From Azoarcus sp. (lineage in GTDB: Bacteria > Pseudomonadota > Gammaproteobacteria > Burkholderiales > Rhodocyclaceae): DNA of 64,000 nt. Positions 24,011-36,141 of this stretch are shown one piece after another. A model generated the notes under the pieces. The model was not told the DNA's origin. It did not search any database and was given only the letters and a program-made list of their open reading frames with translations. Numbering within the stretch: position 1 is the first letter of the stretch; each line of letters starts with the position of its first letter. The stretch spans positions 1 to 64,000 of the forward strand of contig JAISSY010000042.1 of assembly GCA_031272995.1 (NCBI GenBank). The letters are read 5' to 3'. Both the position numbers and the translations under genes were made by a program.

Positions 24011-24841
24011 TTACTTCGCCTCGAAACAGGCGCGCCAGATTTGCAGCGCCTCGCGCGTGGCGGCGACATCGTGAACCCGAACGATACGCGCGCCGTGCTC
24101 AACGGCCAATGCCGCGCCGACGACGCTGGCGATGAGGCGCTCGTCCGTCGCTTTGCCGGTGACGGCTCCGAGCATGGATTTGCGCGACAGACCCGCCAGC
24201 AACGGCAGGCCGTCGATGGCGAAACGCTGGAAATGTTTGAGGATGCTGTAGTTGTGGGCGACGCTCTTGCCGAAACCGAAACCGGGGTCGAGCACGATGC
24301 GGTCGGGCGCGACGCCGGCGGCTTGCAGCGCCGCGACGCGTTCGCCGAGCCATGCGGCCACTTCCGCCACCACGTCGTCGTAATGCGGCTCGCGTTGCAT
24401 GGTGCGTGGTTCGCCGCGCATGTGCATCACGCACAGGGCGCAGGAGCTTGCCGCCACTGCCTCCATCGCGCCGGGGGCGGTGAAGCCGGCGATGTCGTTA
24501 ATCATGTCCGCCCCGGCGGCGAGCGCGGCGCGCATGACCGCCGGTTTGCAAGTGTCGACGGATATTGGCGCGTTCAGGGGGCGCAGGGCTTCCACCGCCG
24601 CGACGATGCGTTCGATTTCCTGCGCTTCGGGAACCGGGTCGCTGCCCGGACGGGTCGATTCGGCGCCGAGGTCGAGCAGGTCGGAGCCCTCCTCCAACGC
24701 CTGTTCGGCGCGGCGCAGCGCCGCGCGTGCGTCGCCGCGCAGGCCGTCGCCGGAGAAGGAATCGTCGGTGAGGTTGACGATGGCCATGATTCGCGGCGCG
24801 GCGAGGTCGAGGGTGAAACGGCCACAGGCGAGGTTGGTCAT
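24011..24841 (-). CDS. folP: Dihydropteroate synthase
   Basis: [50 protein letters not shown]. Confidence 0.96.
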   Translation of the reverse strand: MTNLACGRFTLDLAAPRIMAIVNLTDDSFSGDGLRGDARAALRRAEQALEEGSDLLDLGAESTRPGSDPVPEAQEIERIVAAVEALRPLNAPISVDTCKPAVMRAALAAGADMINDIAGFTAPGAMEAVAASSCALCVMHMRGEPRTMQREPHYDDVVAEVAAWLGERVAALQAAGVAPDRIVLDPGFGFGKSVAHNYSILKHFQRFAIDGLPLLAGLSRKSMLGAVTGKATDERLIASVVGAALAVEHGARIVRVHDVAATREALQIWRACFEAK

Positions 24842-24858
24842 CGCCCCCTACACCGGTG

Positions 24859-26757
<1,899 letters not shown>

Positions 26758-26904
26758 CGTGATTTTCCTGAGAACCCGCGTCAGTCGCGGGGGTATGTGC
26801 GCACGAAAGGTTTGATTCTAGTGGCGATTCTCCCACCCGGCAAACCGATGAGCCGCCATTATCGCCGCTCGTCGTCACGACGCTCGCGGCATTTGCCACA
26901 AGCA

Positions 26905-27525
26905 TTAGGCGCGCGGCTTGCCGCCGAGCAGATAGACCTCCGGGCTGCGGTCGCGCGACGCCTTCGGTTTGCGCACCTGCACGCTGACGAAACGCCGCTC
27001 CATCTCGCGCCGGAAGGCGTCGAAACCTTCGCCCTGAAAAACCTTGACCAAAAAGCGCCCGTCGGGACGCAGCCAGTCGACCGCGAAAGCGAGCGCCAGT
27101 TCGCACAAACCAATCGAACGCGCCTGATCCGCCGCCGCCACCCCCGATATATTGGGGGCCATGTCGGAAAGCACAAGGTCGACGCGCCTGCCTTCCAGAC
27201 GACGCTCGAATTCGGCCAGCACCGCGTCGGCGGCGAAGTCGCCCTGCAGGAAATCCACCCCGGCGATCGGCTCCATCGCCAGCAGGTCGAGCGCGAACAC
27301 CTTGCCGCCGACTCCGCAACGCTGCGCCGCCACCTGACTCCACGAACCCGGCGCGGCGCCGAGATCGACCACGGTGGCGCCGGGTCGCAACAGGCGGTCG
27401 CGGTCGTCGATTTCGATCAACTTATAGGCGGCGCGCGCCCGGTAGCCTTCGGCGACGGCGCGCTGCACCCACGGATCGGTGACGTGTTCCCGCATCCACG
27501 CCTTGCTGGTCTTCGTTCGTTTCAT
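26905..27525 (-). CDS. rlmE: 23S rRNA (uridine-2'-O)-methyltransferase RlmE/FtsJ
   Basis: [70 protein letters not shown]. Confidence 0.95.
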   Translation of the reverse strand: MKRTKTSKAWMREHVTDPWVQRAVAEGYRARAAYKLIEIDDRDRLLRPGATVVDLGAAPGSWSQVAAQRCGVGGKVFALDLLAMEPIAGVDFLQGDFAADAVLAEFERRLEGRRVDLVLSDMAPNISGVAAADQARSIGLCELALAFAVDWLRPDGRFLVKVFQGEGFDAFRREMERRFVSVQVRKPKASRDRSPEVYLLGGKPRA

Positions 27526-27564
27526 ATCGAGAGTAGAATCCACGCCCCTGTCGAGGCCAAGTCC

Positions 27565-28041
27565 ATGTCGAAAATCGAATTATCTCCCGGCGCGCGCCGC
27601 GATCTGCGCGCCCGCGCCCATTCGCTGCATCCCGTCGTCGCCATCGCCGGCAACGGACTCGCCGCCAGCGTCGTCGCCGAACTGGAGCGTTCGCTGCAAG
27701 CGCACGAACTCATCAAGGTGCGCGTGCAAGGCGCCGAACGCGCACAGCGCGAAGCGCTGCTCGCCGAACTGTGCGACACGCTGGAGGCCGCGCCGGTGCA
27801 ACACATCGGCAACATCCTCGTCGTCTGGCGTCCGCGCAAGGAAGAAGCGCCCAAACCCAAACCGGCGCCGACGCCGCAGAACCCCGCCACCGCCAAATCG
27901 GCGGGCGCTTTCGCCGCCGCCGCGCGGCGCGCCGCACATGCGCAAGCCGCCGCCGGGAAAAAACCGGAAGAAAAGCGCAAACACTGGTTCAAGGGCGCAG
28001 CGCCCGCCAGCGGCGCGAAACGTCCACGCGGAAATCGCTGA
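27565..28041 (+). CDS. yhbY: YhbY-type (CRM domain) RNA-binding protein with basic low-complexity tail
   Basis: [46 protein letters not shown]; only the 3' part of the 24856-28041 open frame is real. Confidence 0.88.
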   Translation: MSKIELSPGARRDLRARAHSLHPVVAIAGNGLAASVVAELERSLQAHELIKVRVQGAERAQREALLAELCDTLEAAPVQHIGNILVVWRPRKEEAPKPKPAPTPQNPATAKSAGAFAAAARRAAHAQAAAGKKPEEKRKHWFKGAAPASGAKRPRGNR

Positions 28042-28105
28042 CAGGCGCGCCGCGCCGCCTTCGTTATAATCGCCGCTTTTCCGCCCCAATCTTCATTCAA
28101 AATTC

Positions 28106-28951
28106 ATGGAAATCATTCTTCTCATCAAAGCGTTGATTCTCGGCATCGTCGAAGGTCTGACCGAATTTCTGCCGATTTCCTCCACCGGCCACCTCATCAT
28201 CGCCGGCGATTTGCTCGACTACAACGACGACTTCGCCAAGGTTTTCGAGATCGTCATCCAACTGGCGGCCATTCTCGCGGTGTGTTGGGCGTATCGCGGC
28301 AAGCTCATCGACGTGACCACGGGGTTGCTGCGTCGGCATCCCGAAAAAAGCGCCGTGCGCTTCGTGCTGATGCTGTTCCTCGCCTTTCTGCCGGCGGCAG
28401 TGTTGGGGCTGATCTTCCACAAGTTCATCAAGGACGTGCTGTTCAACCCGCTGGTGGTGGCGACGGCGTTGATCGTCGGCGGTCTCATCATTCTGTTCAT
28501 CGAGCGCCCCGGCAAGGTCGAGCCGGCGGGCACCGAAATCGACGACATCGACATGGCGACCGCGGTCAAGGTGGGCTTCGCGCAGGCGTTGGCAATGATT
28601 CCGGGCACCTCGCGCTCCGGGGCGACGATCATCGGCGGCATGATTTTCGGGCTGTCGCGCAAGGCGGCAACCGAGTTCTCCTTCTTCCTCGCCATCCCGA
28701 CCATGCTGGCGGCGACGGTCTACGACGTCTACAAATCGTGGGGCACGGCGGCGCTCGACGCCAGCCGCCTGCCGGAACTGGCGGTGGGCTGCGTGGTGTC
28801 CTTCATCTCGGCGATGTGGGCGGTGCGCTTCCTGCTGCGCTTCATCTCCACCCATACCTTCGTGTCGTTCGCGTGGTACCGCATCGTTTTCGGGGTGGTC
28901 GTGCTCGCCACCGCGTACTTCGGTTGGGTGGACTGGAGCGTTCCGACCTGA
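28106..28951 (+). CDS. uppP: Undecaprenyl-diphosphatase (BacA/UppP)
   Basis: [59 protein letters not shown]. Confidence 0.98.
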   Translation: MEIILLIKALILGIVEGLTEFLPISSTGHLIIAGDLLDYNDDFAKVFEIVIQLAAILAVCWAYRGKLIDVTTGLLRRHPEKSAVRFVLMLFLAFLPAAVLGLIFHKFIKDVLFNPLVVATALIVGGLIILFIERPGKVEPAGTEIDDIDMATAVKVGFAQALAMIPGTSRSGATIIGGMIFGLSRKAATEFSFFLAIPTMLAATVYDVYKSWGTAALDASRLPELAVGCVVSFISAMWAVRFLLRFISTHTFVSFAWYRIVFGVVVLATAYFGWVDWSVPT

Positions 28952-28958
28952 GCGCGCG

Positions 28959-29528
28959 GTGATCTACTACCTGCACGGCTTCACTTCCGCCCCGGCGTCG
29001 TGGAAGGCGCGGGCGTTGCACGAACGCATGGCGGGACGCGGTTTGCAGGACGCCTTCTGGTGCGAGCAGTTGCCGGTGTCGCCCAAGGCGGCGATTTCGA
29101 TGATCGAGGCCGCCGTAGCAGCGCGACGCGACGCGGCGCCCACTTTCGTCGGCTCCTCGCTCGGCGGTTTCTACGCCACCTGTCTCGCCGAAAAACTCGA
29201 CGCCAAAGCGGTGCTGATAAACCCCGCCGTGCTGGCGCCGCTGGTGCTGGAAAAATGGCTCGGCGAGCACGAAAACCTCTACACCGGCGAACACTTCGTG
29301 CTGACGCCGACGCACATCGAGGAATTGCGCCGCCTCGACCTGCCCGCCGTCACTCGCCCCGAACGCTACTGGCTGCTGGTCGAAACCGGCGACGAAACGC
29401 TCGACTGGCGCGTTGCCGTAGCGCGCTACGTCGGCGCGCGCCAGACGGTGTGCGAAGGCGGCGACCACTCCTTCACGCGCTTCCCCGACTACCTCGACGA
29501 AATCGTCGCTTTCGCCGCCCTTGCCTGA
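28959..29528 (+). CDS. YqiA/YcfP-type alpha/beta-fold esterase
   Basis: MIYYLHGFTSAPASWKARAL; FVGSSLGGFYATCLAEKLDAKAVLINPAV; GGDHSFTRF; GTG start. Confidence 0.88.
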   Translation: MIYYLHGFTSAPASWKARALHERMAGRGLQDAFWCEQLPVSPKAAISMIEAAVAARRDAAPTFVGSSLGGFYATCLAEKLDAKAVLINPAVLAPLVLEKWLGEHENLYTGEHFVLTPTHIEELRRLDLPAVTRPERYWLLVETGDETLDWRVAVARYVGARQTVCEGGDHSFTRFPDYLDEIVAFAALA

Positions 29529-29616
29529 AACGAGCCTGCCTGACTTCGTGCAAACCGCCCCCTCGCCACGGCGACGAATCCGCTACACTGGCGCGTTTCC
29601 ATTGCACTGACTCCCG

Positions 29617-31515
29617 ATGTTCGTCTTGTTCGAGGAAGACGGTTCCTTCAAAGCCGGAACCGTCATGGCCGATAACGACAGTTCGCTTCAGGTCGAGAAC
29701 ACCCACGGCAAGCGGGTGAAGATCAAGCGCGCCAACGTGCTGCTCGAATTCCGCGAGCCGGCGCCCGCCGACTTGCTGACGCGCGCCGAGACGGCGGCAG
29801 CCGAACAGGACACCGATTTCCTCTGGGAAGTGTGCGGCGACGACGAATTCGGCTTCGCCGAACTGGCCGCCGATTACTTCGGCCACGCCCCCGGCGCGGT
29901 GGAAGCCGCCACCATGCTGTTCGCCCTGCACGCCGCGCCGATGTGGTTTCACCGCAAGGGCAAGGGTCGCTACCGCAAGGCGCCGGAAGACATCCTGCGC
30001 GCCGCCAAGGCCGGCATGGAGAAAAAGCGCCAGCAGACCGAAGCCATCGAGAAGATGCGCGCCGAACTGGTCGCCGGACGGCTGCCCGCCGAATTCGCCG
30101 ACATGGTGCCGCAACTGCTCTACCGCCCCGACCGCAACCGCATCGAGGTAAAGGCGCTGGAAGCGGCCTGCGTCGACACCGGCCTGTCCGCCGCCAAACT
30201 GCTGCTGAAGTGCGGCGCGCTCTCCTCGACGCACGACTTCCACTTCAACCGCTTCCTGTTCGAGTTCTTCCCGGCGGGCGTCGCCTTTCCGCCTTTCGAC
30301 GCCCCCGTTTTCCCCGCCGATTTGCCGTGCGCCGAAGTCTCCGCCTTTTCCATCGACGACGCCCACACCACCGAAATCGACGACGCCTTTTCGGTGACGC
30401 CGAAGCCGGAAGGCGGCTGGAAAATCGGCATCCACATCGCCGCCCCGGCCCTCGGCTTCGCGCGCGGCTCGACTCTCGACGGCATCGCCCGCAAGCGTTT
30501 GTCCACCGTGTACATGCCGGGCAACAAAATCACCATGCTGCCCGACGAGGTGGTGAACGCGTTCACGCTCGCCGCCGGCAGCGCCAAACCGGCGATTTCG
30601 CTCTATCTCGACGTGCGCGCCGACCTCACCGTCGTCGGCCACGAAAGCCGCATCGAACTGGTGCCGGTGGACGCCAACCTGCGCCACCACGACATCGAAC
30701 CGCTGTTCAACGAAACGACGCTGGCCGAAGGCGGCCCGGATTTCGCGTGGAAGAAGGAACTGGTGTTGCTGTGGGAACTCGCCACCGTGCTGGAAGCCGG
30801 GCGCGGCAAGCCCTCGGCGCACGCCAGTCAGGTCGATTACAACTTCGCCGTCGACTGGGTGAGGATGACCGCCGACGGCCCCGGTTTCGTCACCATCGGC
30901 AAACGCCTGCGCGGCTCGCCGATGGACAAGCTCGTCGCCGAATTGATGATTCTCGCCAACTCCACGTGGGGGCGGCTGCTCGCCGAGGCGGGCGTCCCCG
31001 GCCTCTACCGCGTGCAAGGCGGCGGCAAAGTAAAAATGTCCACCGTCGCCGCGCCGCACGAGGGCTTGGGGGTGGATTGCTACGCGTGGTCGAGTTCGCC
31101 GCTGCGCCGTTACGTCGATCTGGTCAACCAATGGCAAATCGCCGCCGTGTTGAGCGGCGCGACGCCACCCTTCGCGCCCAAGTCGGTCGACCTGATGGCG
31201 GCGATGCGCGATTTCGAACTGACCTACGCCGAATACAACGAATTCCAACGCCGCATGGAACGTTACTGGTGCGTGCGCTGGCTGCGGCAGCACGAATTAC
31301 GCACGGCGGAAGCCATCGTCTTGCGCGACAATCTCGTTCGCCTCGTCGATGTGCCGCTGATCTTCAAAGTGCCGTCGTTGCCGCCGCAGTTGCCGGGTTC
31401 CAAAGTTGGGCTGGCGATCACCGGCAGCGACTTGATCGACGTCGAGGTCGACGCCCGCTACCTCGCCACGCTGGCCGAGCCGGACGCCGAGGCGCTGGAA
31501 GAAACCGAATTTTGA
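29617..31515 (+). CDS. RNB-domain (RNase II/R family) exoribonuclease
   Basis: SAFSIDDAHTTEIDDAFSVTPKPEGGWKIGIHIAAPALG; SSPLRRYVDLVNQWQIAA. Confidence 0.88.
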   Translation: MFVLFEEDGSFKAGTVMADNDSSLQVENTHGKRVKIKRANVLLEFREPAPADLLTRAETAAAEQDTDFLWEVCGDDEFGFAELAADYFGHAPGAVEAATMLFALHAAPMWFHRKGKGRYRKAPEDILRAAKAGMEKKRQQTEAIEKMRAELVAGRLPAEFADMVPQLLYRPDRNRIEVKALEAACVDTGLSAAKLLLKCGALSSTHDFHFNRFLFEFFPAGVAFPPFDAPVFPADLPCAEVSAFSIDDAHTTEIDDAFSVTPKPEGGWKIGIHIAAPALGFARGSTLDGIARKRLSTVYMPGNKITMLPDEVVNAFTLAAGSAKPAISLYLDVRADLTVVGHESRIELVPVDANLRHHDIEPLFNETTLAEGGPDFAWKKELVLLWELATVLEAGRGKPSAHASQVDYNFAVDWVRMTADGPGFVTIGKRLRGSPMDKLVAELMILANSTWGRLLAEAGVPGLYRVQGGGKVKMSTVAAPHEGLGVDCYAWSSSPLRRYVDLVNQWQIAAVLSGATPPFAPKSVDLMAAMRDFELTYAEYNEFQRRMERYWCVRWLRQHELRTAEAIVLRDNLVRLVDVPLIFKVPSLPPQLPGSKVGLAITGSDLIDVEVDARYLATLAEPDAEALEETEF

Positions 31516-31580
31516 ACGTATATGTGTATATATACAAAAGAGAATCGACGGCAACCCGTTCGCTTGCGTAGAATCCGCCC

Positions 31581-32474
31581 ATGGCAATGACGCTCTCGTT
31601 ACCCTTCTCGATGGACGACATGACCGACCCGCGCAACCGGTGGTTGCACGTCGGCATCGTCAGTTCCGTGTTGATTCATGCCTTGGTGTTGGCGGTTCAG
31701 TTCACTTTCCCGTACACCACCCCGACCCGGGCGCCGAGCCTCGCCGTCGTGCTGGTCAACGCCAAGAGCGAAAAAGCGCCGACCGAGGCGCAGGTATTGG
31801 CGCAAGCCAACCTCGACGGCGGCGGCAACAGCGACAAGGACGAGTACGCCACCACGCCGATGCCGGCGCAGAGCGACACGCAAACCGGCAACGACCTCGT
31901 AGACCTGCAGCGCGGCCAGAACAACCCGGCGCGGGAACAACAGGAAGTGCTCACGGCGGAGCGCGGCGACATCGCCGTCGCTAAACTGGAGGATGCCGAC
32001 AAGGCCAACAAGCCCAAGCCCTCCGCCACGAACGACGACCGCGATGCGAAGGCGGAGATGTCCAGACTACAAGCGGCGATTGCCGAGAAATCGAGCAATT
32101 ACGCCAAACGCCCCCGGCGCGACAACAACAAGGGCGTGCGTGCCAAGGAGTTCGCTTTCGCCCTGTATTACGACCAATGGAAAACCAGAACCGAACGCAT
32201 CGGCGAGTTGAATTACCCGGCGACGGCGCGCGGTCGCACATATGGTTCGTTGATCATGACCGTTTCCGTCAACAAGGACGGCACCATCGAAAAAATCGTC
32301 GTAGACCGCCCATCCAAATACAAGGTGCTCAACGAAGCGGCAGTGCTCATCGCGCAGCGGGCGGCGCCTTACGGGAAATTCCCCGCCGGCATGTCCGGCG
32401 TCGATGTTTACGACATCACCAGCACGTGGACGTTCACCAACGACAGGCTGACCACGAAACCCACCGAACGATAA
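31581..32474 (+). CDS. Energy transducer TonB-like protein
   Basis: N-terminal TM (VGIVSSVLIHALVLAVQFTF), linker, TonB CTD-like LNYPATARGRTYGSLIMTVSVNKDGTIEKIVVDRPSKYKVLNEAAVLIAQRAAPYGKFP. Confidence 0.8.
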   Translation: MAMTLSLPFSMDDMTDPRNRWLHVGIVSSVLIHALVLAVQFTFPYTTPTRAPSLAVVLVNAKSEKAPTEAQVLAQANLDGGGNSDKDEYATTPMPAQSDTQTGNDLVDLQRGQNNPAREQQEVLTAERGDIAVAKLEDADKANKPKPSATNDDRDAKAEMSRLQAAIAEKSSNYAKRPRRDNNKGVRAKEFAFALYYDQWKTRTERIGELNYPATARGRTYGSLIMTVSVNKDGTIEKIVVDRPSKYKVLNEAAVLIAQRAAPYGKFPAGMSGVDVYDITSTWTFTNDRLTTKPTER

Positions 32475-32537
32475 GTTTTCGCCCAAGGGCTTGGCGGTTC
32501 TAGAATAGCGTCCCTCCCCAACCGCTGTTCTTAGCTC

Positions 32538-33374
32538 ATGGATCGATACGCCGTCATCGGCCACCCCATCAAACACAGCAAGTCGCCGCAAATCCACGCC
32601 GCCTTCGCGCGCCAGACCAAGCAGGAAATGGAATACAAGCCGCTGCTGGCGCCGCTCGACGGTTTCGCCGACACGGTAAGAGCGTTTCGCGACGAGGGCG
32701 GGCGCGGCGCCAACGTCACCGTGCCGTTCAAGTTGCAGGCGTGCTCGCTGTCCACCCGGCTCACCGAACGCGCCCGCGCCGCCGGGGCGGTCAACACCCT
32801 GACCTTCGAGGGCGACGTCATCGTCGGCGACAACACCGACGGCGCCGGCTTGGTGCGCGACCTCGCCAACAACCTCGCCTGTCCGCTCGCCGGCAGCCAC
32901 ATCCTGCTGCTCGGCGCCGGCGGCGCGGCGCGCGGCGTCATCCTGCCGCTCCTGCTCGCGCGCCCGGCCGTGCTCACCATCACCAACCGCACCGTCGAGC
33001 GCGCCTACGAGTTGCGAGCGCTGTTCGCCGACCGCGCCGGCGGGACGCAACTCACGGCAGGTGGCTACGACGATCTCGAAGGCTGGTCGTTCGATCTGGT
33101 GATCAACGCCACCTCCGCCAGTCTGGAAAACCAGTTGCCGCCGATACCGGAAAGCGTCTTCGCGCCCGGCGCGCTCGCCTACGACTTGATGTACGGCAAG
33201 GGAGTCACGCCTTTCCTCGCTGCGGCGCGTTCGGCCGGCTGCGATCTGATCGCCGACGGGTTGGGCATGTTGGTGGAACAGGCGGCGGAAAGTTTCGCGC
33301 TCTGGCGCGGCGTGCGCCCGGACAGCGCCCGCGTGCTGGCGCGGATGCGCCGCAAGCAGGCGTTCACCCGTTGA
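32538..33374 (+). CDS. aroE: Shikimate dehydrogenase
   Basis: YAVIGHPIKHSKSPQIHAAFARQT; GANVTVPFK; GDNTDGAGLVRDL; LLLGAGGAARGVILPLL. Confidence 0.97.
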   Translation: MDRYAVIGHPIKHSKSPQIHAAFARQTKQEMEYKPLLAPLDGFADTVRAFRDEGGRGANVTVPFKLQACSLSTRLTERARAAGAVNTLTFEGDVIVGDNTDGAGLVRDLANNLACPLAGSHILLLGAGGAARGVILPLLLARPAVLTITNRTVERAYELRALFADRAGGTQLTAGGYDDLEGWSFDLVINATSASLENQLPPIPESVFAPGALAYDLMYGKGVTPFLAAARSAGCDLIADGLGMLVEQAAESFALWRGVRPDSARVLARMRRKQAFTR

Positions 33375-34066
33375 AGAAGTTTCTGTTCCGCTGGCTGCGT
33401 CGCGTCGTTTGGGTCGCGCTCGCGCTCGCCTTCGGACTGCAACTGTGGTTTTTCGCCCACGTTCTGTGGTGGCGCAGCTTCAACCCCACCGAGACGAGTT
33501 TCATGCGACTGGCGCGCGCCGAACTGCGCTTGAAACAACCGCAAGCGCAACTCGCGCATCAATGGGTGCCTTACGAGCGCATCTCGGTGCATCTGAAACG
33601 CGCTGTGGTCGCCTCCGAGGACAGCCATTTCGTCGAACATTCCGGCTTCGACTGGCAGGGCATCCAGCACGCGCTGGAGAAGAACCTCGCGCGCGGCAAA
33701 ACCCGTTCGGGCGGCTCGACCATCACGCAGCAACTGGCGAAAAACCTTTTCCTGTCGCCGAGCCGCAGCTATTTGCGCAAAGCGCAGGAAGCGATAATCA
33801 CGGTGATGATCGAAGCGTTGTGGAGCAAGCGCCGCATCCTCGAGGTCTATCTCAACGTGGCGCAATGGGGCGAAGGCGTCTTCGGCGCCGAAGCGGCGGC
33901 GCGGCATTATTACCAGATCCCCGCCGCCCGACTTGGCCCTTACGAGGGAGCGCGGCTCGCCACCATCCTGCCCAGTCCGCGCCGTTACGGGCGATTTTTC
34001 GGCCCGGCGCAAAAAGCGCGCGCCAATCGTCTGCTGGCGTGGATGAGCGGCACGCGAATTCCTTGA
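33371..34066 (+). CDS. mtgA: Monofunctional biosynthetic peptidoglycan transglycosylase
   Basis: AVVASEDSHFVEHSGFDWQGIQHALEKN; GGSTITQQLAKNLFLSPSRSYLRKAQEAIITVMIEALWSKRRILEVYLN; TTG start overlapping the aroE stop. Confidence 0.93.
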   Translation: MKKFLFRWLRRVVWVALALAFGLQLWFFAHVLWWRSFNPTETSFMRLARAELRLKQPQAQLAHQWVPYERISVHLKRAVVASEDSHFVEHSGFDWQGIQHALEKNLARGKTRSGGSTITQQLAKNLFLSPSRSYLRKAQEAIITVMIEALWSKRRILEVYLNVAQWGEGVFGAEAAARHYYQIPAARLGPYEGARLATILPSPRRYGRFFGPAQKARANRLLAWMSGTRIP

Positions 34067-34112
34067 CCAAATGGCGCGACCACACTGACGAAGTGGGTAG
34101 AATTCGCGCACG

Positions 34113-35594
34113 ATGATTTCTGAAGAACTCCTGCACGCCGGAGAGCAGCCCCTGAGCGCCGAAAGCGCGGGCATGCACCCCGATGAACTCCAACAGCACC
34201 TGCGCGACGTGCAGGATCTGTTGGCGCGTTCGCGCGTGCGCGCCGAGGACGACGAGGACGGAGAACACGAGGAAATTCCCGCCCTCGTGCTGCCCTCGCC
34301 CGAACACGCGGGCGAACTGCGCGCCCTGCTCGACACCCTCCACCCGGCCGACATCGCCTACATCCTCGAAGCGTTGCCGCTGGAGGAACGGCGCTACGTC
34401 TGGGACTTGGTCAAGGCCGAACGCGACGGCGAAATCCTGCTCGAAGTTTCCGACGCCGTCCGCGAATCCCTGATCGAGACGATGGCGCCGCACGAGTTGA
34501 AAGCGGCCGCCGAAACGCTGGACGCCGACGAACTCGCCGACCTCGCCCCCGACCTGCCGCCGGAAATCATTCAGGACGTGTTCAAGTCGCTCTCCAGCGA
34601 CGAGCGCGAACAACTGCGCGCGGCGATGTCCTACCCGGAGGACTCCGTCGGCGCGCTGATGGATTTCGACCTCGTCACCGTGCGCGAGGACGTCAGCCTC
34701 GAAGTGGTGTTGCGCTATCTGCGCCGCTTCGAGGAATTGCCCGACCACACCGACAAATTGTTCGTCATCGACCGCGAGGAGCATCTCGCCGGCGTCCTGA
34801 CTCTGGAGGCGCTGCTCATCAGCGACCCCGACACCGAAGTGTCGGAAGTGATGCGACGCGAGCCCAAAATCACCTTCTCCCCCGACGACGACGCCGGCGA
34901 CGCGGCGCAGGCGTTCGACCGTTACGACCTCGTCTCCGCGCCGGTGGTCGACCGCAACAACAAGCTGATCGGACGCCTCACCGTCGGCGACGTGGTCGAC
35001 TTCATCCGCGAGGAAACGGAAGCGGAAATGCTCAGCCACGCCGGTCTGCGCGAGGAAGAAGACGTTTTCGCCTCGGTGTGGGATTCGCTCAAAAACCGCT
35101 GGGCGTGGTTGGCGATCAACCTCGTCACCGCCTTCATCGCCTCGCGCGTCATCGGCGCCTTCGAGGGTTCGATTGAAAAACTGGTGGCGCTCGCGGCGCT
35201 GATGCCCATCGTCGCCGGCATCGGCGGCAACTCCGGCAATCAGACCATCACCATGATCGTGCGCGCCATCGCCGTCGGACAGGTGGAGGAAAGCGCCACC
35301 AAACGCCTGCTGAAGAAAGAACTCACCGTCGCGCTGTGCAACGGGGTGCTGTGGGGCGGCCTGCTCGGCGTGCTGGCGTGGTGGCTATACAACAGCGTCT
35401 CGCTCGGGCTGGTGATGACGGCGGCGATGACCCTGAACCTGCTGCTCGCCGCCTGCGCCGGAGTGATGATTCCGATGCTGCGGCAAAAACTCGGCGCCGA
35501 TCCGGCGGTGGGCGGCTCGGTGATGATTACCGCGCTCACTGATTCGGGCGGCTTTTTCATCTTTCTGGGGCTGGCGACTCTTTTCCTGCTGTAG
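34113..35594 (+). CDS. mgtE: Magnesium transporter MgtE
   Basis: MgtE N domain, CBS pair, and IVAGIGGNSGNQTITMIVRAIAVGQV in the TM domain. Confidence 0.95.
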   Translation: MISEELLHAGEQPLSAESAGMHPDELQQHLRDVQDLLARSRVRAEDDEDGEHEEIPALVLPSPEHAGELRALLDTLHPADIAYILEALPLEERRYVWDLVKAERDGEILLEVSDAVRESLIETMAPHELKAAAETLDADELADLAPDLPPEIIQDVFKSLSSDEREQLRAAMSYPEDSVGALMDFDLVTVREDVSLEVVLRYLRRFEELPDHTDKLFVIDREEHLAGVLTLEALLISDPDTEVSEVMRREPKITFSPDDDAGDAAQAFDRYDLVSAPVVDRNNKLIGRLTVGDVVDFIREETEAEMLSHAGLREEEDVFASVWDSLKNRWAWLAINLVTAFIASRVIGAFEGSIEKLVALAALMPIVAGIGGNSGNQTITMIVRAIAVGQVEESATKRLLKKELTVALCNGVLWGGLLGVLAWWLYNSVSLGLVMTAAMTLNLLLAACAGVMIPMLRQKLGADPAVGGSVMITALTDSGGFFIFLGLATLFLL

Positions 35595-35597
35595 GCG

Positions 35598-36128
35598 ATG
35601 GCGGACATGAAACCCTTACTTCCCGCCCTGTTCGCGCTTCTCGCCGCGACGCCTCTCCCGTCGGCCACCGCCGCCCCGGTCGACGACGCCGCCCGCATGC
35701 GCGAACTCGAAGCCGAAATCGCGCGCCGCACGCAGGCGTACGAGCAGCAGCACAAACTGCGCCGCAAACGCATCGGCGGCGACGTCGCCGACAAGCGCTT
35801 CGAGAAATACCTCGCTTCCTTCCGGCGCAAGATCGCGTGCAGTTCGTTGCAGAACTTCCCCGCCGCCGCACGCGGCAAGACCTACGGCGACATGATCGTC
35901 ACCGTTTCCATCCGCGCCGACGGTTCGTTCGAGAAAGCGACGGTCGACCGCGGTTCCGGCTTCAAGGTGCTCGACGACGGCGCCATCGAAATCGCCCGCC
36001 GCGCCGCGCCCTACGAGCCGTTCCCGCCATATCTCAAGGTAGATACCGACGTGCTGGACATCACTCGCACGTGGACGTTTACCTCTCAGGAAACAGAAGA
36101 AGGCGCGGTCGACGACCCTTGCGCCTGA
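35598..36128 (+). CDS. Exported protein with a TonB-CTD-like domain only
   Basis: Signal peptide MKPLLPALFALLAATPLPSATAAP; LQNFPAAARGKTYGDMIVTVSIRADGSFEKATVDRGSGFKVLDDGAIEIARRAAPYEPFP parallels the 31581 gene. Confidence 0.7.
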   Translation: MADMKPLLPALFALLAATPLPSATAAPVDDAARMRELEAEIARRTQAYEQQHKLRRKRIGGDVADKRFEKYLASFRRKIACSSLQNFPAAARGKTYGDMIVTVSIRADGSFEKATVDRGSGFKVLDDGAIEIARRAAPYEPFPPYLKVDTDVLDITRTWTFTSQETEEGAVDDPCA

Positions 36129-36141
36129 CCTTGCCTACCGT

